Shown: piece after piece, positions 61,759 through 64,000 of the stretch
How positions within the stretch are numbered: the first letter of the stretch is position 1
How the letters are laid out: every line of letters starts with the position of its first letter
NCBI RefSeq assembly: GCF_042697365.1
Contig: NZ_CP137604.1
Length of the DNA stretch: 64,000 bases
Reading direction: 5' to 3' (one strand)
From: Brucella pseudintermedia
GTDB lineage: Bacteria; Pseudomonadota; Alphaproteobacteria; Rhizobiales; Rhizobiaceae
The notes under the pieces: generated by a model
Told to the model about the DNA's origin: nothing
Seen by the model: the letters and a program-made list of their open reading frames with translations, nothing else
The model's database searches: none
Program-made: the position numbers and the translations under genes

Positions 61759-62688
61759 TTAAAGCGCTTTTTGCAGTTCCGGCAGCACGGTAAAGAGATC
61801 ACCGACGAGGCCGTAATCGGCGACCTGGAAGATCGGCGCTTCCTCGTCCTTGTTGATGGCGACGATGACGCGTGAGTCCTTCATGCCCGCCAGATGCTGG
61901 ATCGCGCCGGAGATGCCGACGGCGATGTAAAGCTCCGGTGCAACCACCTTGCCCGTCTGGCCAACCTGCCAGTCATTCGGTGCATAGCCCGCATCGACGG
62001 CCGCACGGCTGGCGCCAACCGCAGCACCCAGCTTGTCGGCAACCGGCAGGATCACTTCCTGGAACTTTTCCGCCGAACCAAGCGCACGGCCACCCGAGAT
62101 GATGATCTTCGCCGAGGTCAGTTCCGGACGATCCGATTCCGAAAGCGCATTGCCGACGAAGCTCGACAGTGCCGGATCGGCAGCTGCATTGACGCTTTCA
62201 ACCGCAGCCGAACCGCCCTCGCCCGTGGCGGAGAAGGAAGCGGTGCGCACCGTGATTACCTTCTTGGCATCCGTGGACTGAACGGTCTGGATCGCATTGC
62301 CCGCATAGATCGGACGCTTGAACGTATCAGCCGATACGACTTCCATGATTTCGGACAGCTGCATCACATCGAGAAGCGCTGCCACGCGCGGCAGGATGTT
62401 CTTGGCCGAGGTCGTCGCAGGCGCGATGATCGTGTCGTAATTCGCGGCAATATCCACAATGAGTGCTGCCGTTGGCTCAGCCAGACGGTTTTCCAGCCCA
62501 TCGCTTTCAGCAAGCAGAACCTTGCGCACGCCTTTGAGCTTTGCCGCCGCATCGGCGGCAGATTTTGCACCCTTGCCAGCCACCAGAATATCGACATCGC
62601 CGCCGATCTGGGCCGCTGCCGTCAGCGCCTTGGCCGTCTGGTCGGAAAGGGTTGCATTGTCATGTTCGGCAATAAGAAGAATAGCCAT
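61759..62688 (-). CDS. etfA: Electron transfer flavoprotein alpha subunit
   Basis: FAD-carrying subunit that passes electrons from acyl-CoA dehydrogenases to the quinone pool. 309 residues; the C-terminal FAD domain is complete (SGGRALGSAEKFQEVILPVADKLGAAVGASRAAVDAGYAPND, QVGQTGKVVAPELYIAVGISGAIQHLAGM, INKDEEAPIFQVADYGLVGDLF). It follows etfB by 23 nt. Confidence 0.98.
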   Translation of the reverse strand: MAILLIAEHDNATLSDQTAKALTAAAQIGGDVDILVAGKGAKSAADAAAKLKGVRKVLLAESDGLENRLAEPTAALIVDIAANYDTIIAPATTSAKNILPRVAALLDVMQLSEIMEVVSADTFKRPIYAGNAIQTVQSTDAKKVITVRTASFSATGEGGSAAVESVNAAADPALSSFVGNALSESDRPELTSAKIIISGGRALGSAEKFQEVILPVADKLGAAVGASRAAVDAGYAPNDWQVGQTGKVVAPELYIAVGISGAIQHLAGMKDSRVIVAINKDEEAPIFQVADYGLVGDLFTVLPELQKAL

Positions 62689-62711
62689 TTGTCTCGTCCC
62701 TTCCGATTTCT

Positions 62712-63458
62712 TTACAGTACGCCGTCAGCTTTCAGCTTCTCGACCAGTTCTGCGACAGAGCCGACCTTGACGCCCGCCTTGCGGCCACCTGGCTCTTCGG
62801 TCTTCAGAACCTTCAAACGCGGTGCAATATCAGCGCCGAAATCGGCAGGCGACTTTTCATCGAGCGGCTTCTTCTTGGCCTTCATGATATTGGGCAGCGA
62901 CGCATAGCGCGGCTGGTTCAAACGCAGATCAACCGTGACGATCGCTGGAAGCTTCACGTCGATGGTCTGCAGTCCGCCGTCGACTTCACGCGTGACCTTG
63001 GCCGAACCGTCGGCAAGCTCCACCTTGGAGGCAAAGGTTGCCTGGCTCCAGCCAAGCAATGCGGACAGCATCTGGCCGGTCTGGTTGGAATCGTCGTCAA
63101 TAGCCTGCTTGCCGAGGAAAACCATATCCGGCTTTTCCGCCTCGACCACGCCCTTCAAAACCTTGGCGACGCCAAGCGGCTCGACCGTCTCGTCGGTCTT
63201 GACCAGGAGCGCCCGATCCGCGCCCATGGCAAGGGCCGTGCGCAGCGTTTCCTGCGCCTGCGCCGGGCCAACCGAAACCGCGACGATTTCCGTCACCTTG
63301 CCCGCTTCTTTCAGACGGATCGCCTCTTCAACCGCGATCTCGTCAAAAGGGTTCATCGACATCTTAACGTTCGAAAGCTCAACCCCCGAACCATCACCCT
63401 TCACACGGATCTTTACGTTGTAATCGACAACCCGTTTCACTGCGACAAGGACTTTCAT
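62712..63458 (-). CDS. etfB: Electron transfer flavoprotein beta subunit
   Basis: AMP-binding subunit of ETF. 248 residues: MKVLVAVKRVVDYNVKIRVK, MSMNPFDEIAVEEAIRLKEAG, DLVFLGK-like MVFLGKQAIDDDSNQTGQMLSALLGW and LPAIVTVDLRLNQPRYASLPNIMKAKKKPL, the recognition loop for partner dehydrogenases. It is first in the etfBA unit. Confidence 0.98.
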   Translation of the reverse strand: MKVLVAVKRVVDYNVKIRVKGDGSGVELSNVKMSMNPFDEIAVEEAIRLKEAGKVTEIVAVSVGPAQAQETLRTALAMGADRALLVKTDETVEPLGVAKVLKGVVEAEKPDMVFLGKQAIDDDSNQTGQMLSALLGWSQATFASKVELADGSAKVTREVDGGLQTIDVKLPAIVTVDLRLNQPRYASLPNIMKAKKKPLDEKSPADFGADIAPRLKVLKTEEPGGRKAGVKVGSVAELVEKLKADGVL

Positions 63459-63617
63459 CCGCGATTACCTCTTCAATGACTTCTGCAGCACGACTATGCC
63501 GCCGTGAACTCCCACCCGCATGTCAAAATCCGACATGAAAGCGGCACCGGCGCAACTTGGATGATGACGCAAATGCGCTGCCTAGCCGCCGGGAACCGGC
63601 ACGAAACCTAAAGACGG

Positions 63618-63633
63618 TTGACGTGCACGTCAA
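63618..63633. promoter_or_regulatory. Perfect 16-bp palindrome, candidate MerR-type (LiuR-like) operator
   Basis: TTGACGTGCACGTCAA is an exact palindrome 160 bp before etfB. The ACGT-NN-ACGT-like core resembles boxes bound by MerR-family LiuR regulators of branched-chain amino-acid and fatty-acid oxidation in Proteobacteria, whose regulons often include etf genes. Assignment to LiuR is inference. Confidence 0.5.
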
Positions 63634-63652
63634 TCAGGCATGGGCCGCTATA

Positions 63653-63666
63653 TCGATTAAAATCAA
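63653..63666. promoter_or_regulatory. Weak FNR/CRP-type box
   Basis: TCGATTAAAATCAA has one mismatch to TTGAT-N4-ATCAA. It lies between etfB and queC, near neither start in the usual position, so function is doubtful. Confidence 0.3.
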
Positions 63667-63766
63667 TTTATTCTGACAACAGGTCATTCCGAATATGGGC
63701 AACCCGGCACCTCCCTTTTTCATGTCGTTTACAAGCAGCGCGCCATGCTTTAGGTAACGCTCCGCA

Positions 63767-63800
63767 ATCCGGTCGCAGCCTACCCGGTCAAAACAAGGAA
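63767..63800 (+). promoter_or_regulatory. PreQ1-I riboswitch of queC
   Basis: CCGG (63769-63772), loop TCGCAGCCTAC, CCGG (63784-63787), then the A-rich tail TCAAAACAAGGA. The GGTCGCAG...CCC...AAAACAAGG pattern is that of the smallest preQ1-I riboswitches, in which the tail folds back on the loop and hides the ribosome site (AAGGAA, 63795-63800). Its position 9 nt before a queuosine-pathway gene makes the call firm; control is expected at translation. Confidence 0.85.
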
Positions 63801-63809
63801 CCCTAACTT

Positions 63810-64000
63810 ATGAAAACGCTCGTCGTCTGCTCTGGCGGACTCGATTCCGTTTCGCTTGCTTACAGAATAGCAGCCGAACACCAACTCACCGCCCTGCTCT
63901 CCTTCGACTACGGCCAGCGCCACAAAAAGGAACTGGATTCGGCCAGAGCCTGTGCCGAAAGGCTGGGCGTCCACCATCAGGTCATCGATATTACCAATAT
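63810..64000 (+). CDS. queC: 7-cyano-7-deazaguanine synthase (partial)
   Basis: Converts carboxydeazaguanine to preQ0 in queuosine synthesis. The visible 63 residues contain the ATP-pyrophosphatase loop VVCSGGLDSVSLAY and LLSFDYGQRHKKELDSARACAERLGVHHQVIDIT, the QueC opening. The gene runs off the right edge of the window. Confidence 0.96.
   Translation, partial: MKTLVVCSGGLDSVSLAYRIAAEHQLTALLSFDYGQRHKKELDSARACAERLGVHHQVIDITN

Overview
This is chromosomal DNA of an alphaproteobacterium of the order Hyphomicrobiales (Rhizobiales), most likely a member of the Brucella/Ochrobactrum group. The evidence is high-GC coding sequence with Brucella-like proteins throughout: SecA, ProB/ProA, an L21 with a long Ala/Lys tail, DUF4167, and an LptA-type lipid A ethanolamine transferase. 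The rrn order is 16S-tRNA-Ile-tRNA-Ala-23S-5S-tRNA-fMet, and an intervening sequence sits in 23S helix 9. Gene content is mostly conserved housekeeping. Several 16S variable regions differ from the classical Brucella sequence as I remember it, so I do not name a species.

Layout. 1-2311: ctpA (cut by the window edge) and an EnvC-like factor. 2405-5401: an accessory pocket with a VOC protein, a TetR regulator divergent from a DHFR-like reductase, and an AT-rich DUF2569 membrane-protein gene split by an 842-bp IS5-family element. 5420-13111 (minus): rlmH, rsfS, nadD, proA, proB, obgE, two GNAT acetyltransferases, rpmA, rplU. 13465-18177: tRNA-Ser, rluA, rsmJ, a PAS-GGDEF diguanylate cyclase, a MATE exporter. 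18342-24617: a complete rRNA operon on the minus strand with its promoter, leader, four structural repeats and terminator. 25016-28469: an M23 peptidase facing an L,D-transpeptidase. 28672-38466 (minus): clpB, a DUF4167 gene, prmC, prfA, ptsP, lysC. 38684-48207: ubiG, an EamA permease, DUF1178, nitrilase, grxC, comF, a methyltransferase, mutT, a GNAT gene, argJ and a parvulin-type isomerase. 48208-55775 (plus): secA, a flippase-like protein, a CelD-type GNAT and lptA. 55800-56101: an apparently structured RNA leader and a 33-residue membrane peptide. 56364-64000: tRNA-Leu, a lipoprotein, a Cys/Met-metabolism PLP enzyme, uspA, cysK, a 42-residue peptide, a 3-hydroxybutyryl-CoA dehydrogenase, etfA/etfB, and the start of queC behind a preQ1-I riboswitch.

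How it fits together. The dominant themes are translation and ribosome biogenesis (rRNA operon, rluA, rsmJ, rlmH, rsfS, obgE, L21/L27, prfA/prmC), cell-envelope construction (ctpA, EnvC-like, M23, L,D-transpeptidase, secA, prsA-like, flippase/GNAT/lptA), amino-acid synthesis (proBA, lysC, argJ, cysK) and fatty or branched-chain acid oxidation (hbd, etfAB).

No prophage, CRISPR array, toxin-antitoxin pair or secretion system is visible. The least-explained parts are the leader plus micro-ORF after lptA, the shared structured repeat inside the rRNA operon, the IS-broken DUF2569 gene, and regulatory sites (preQ1 riboswitch, RpoH-type clpB promoter, anaerobox at uspA, 16-bp palindrome at etfB/queC).
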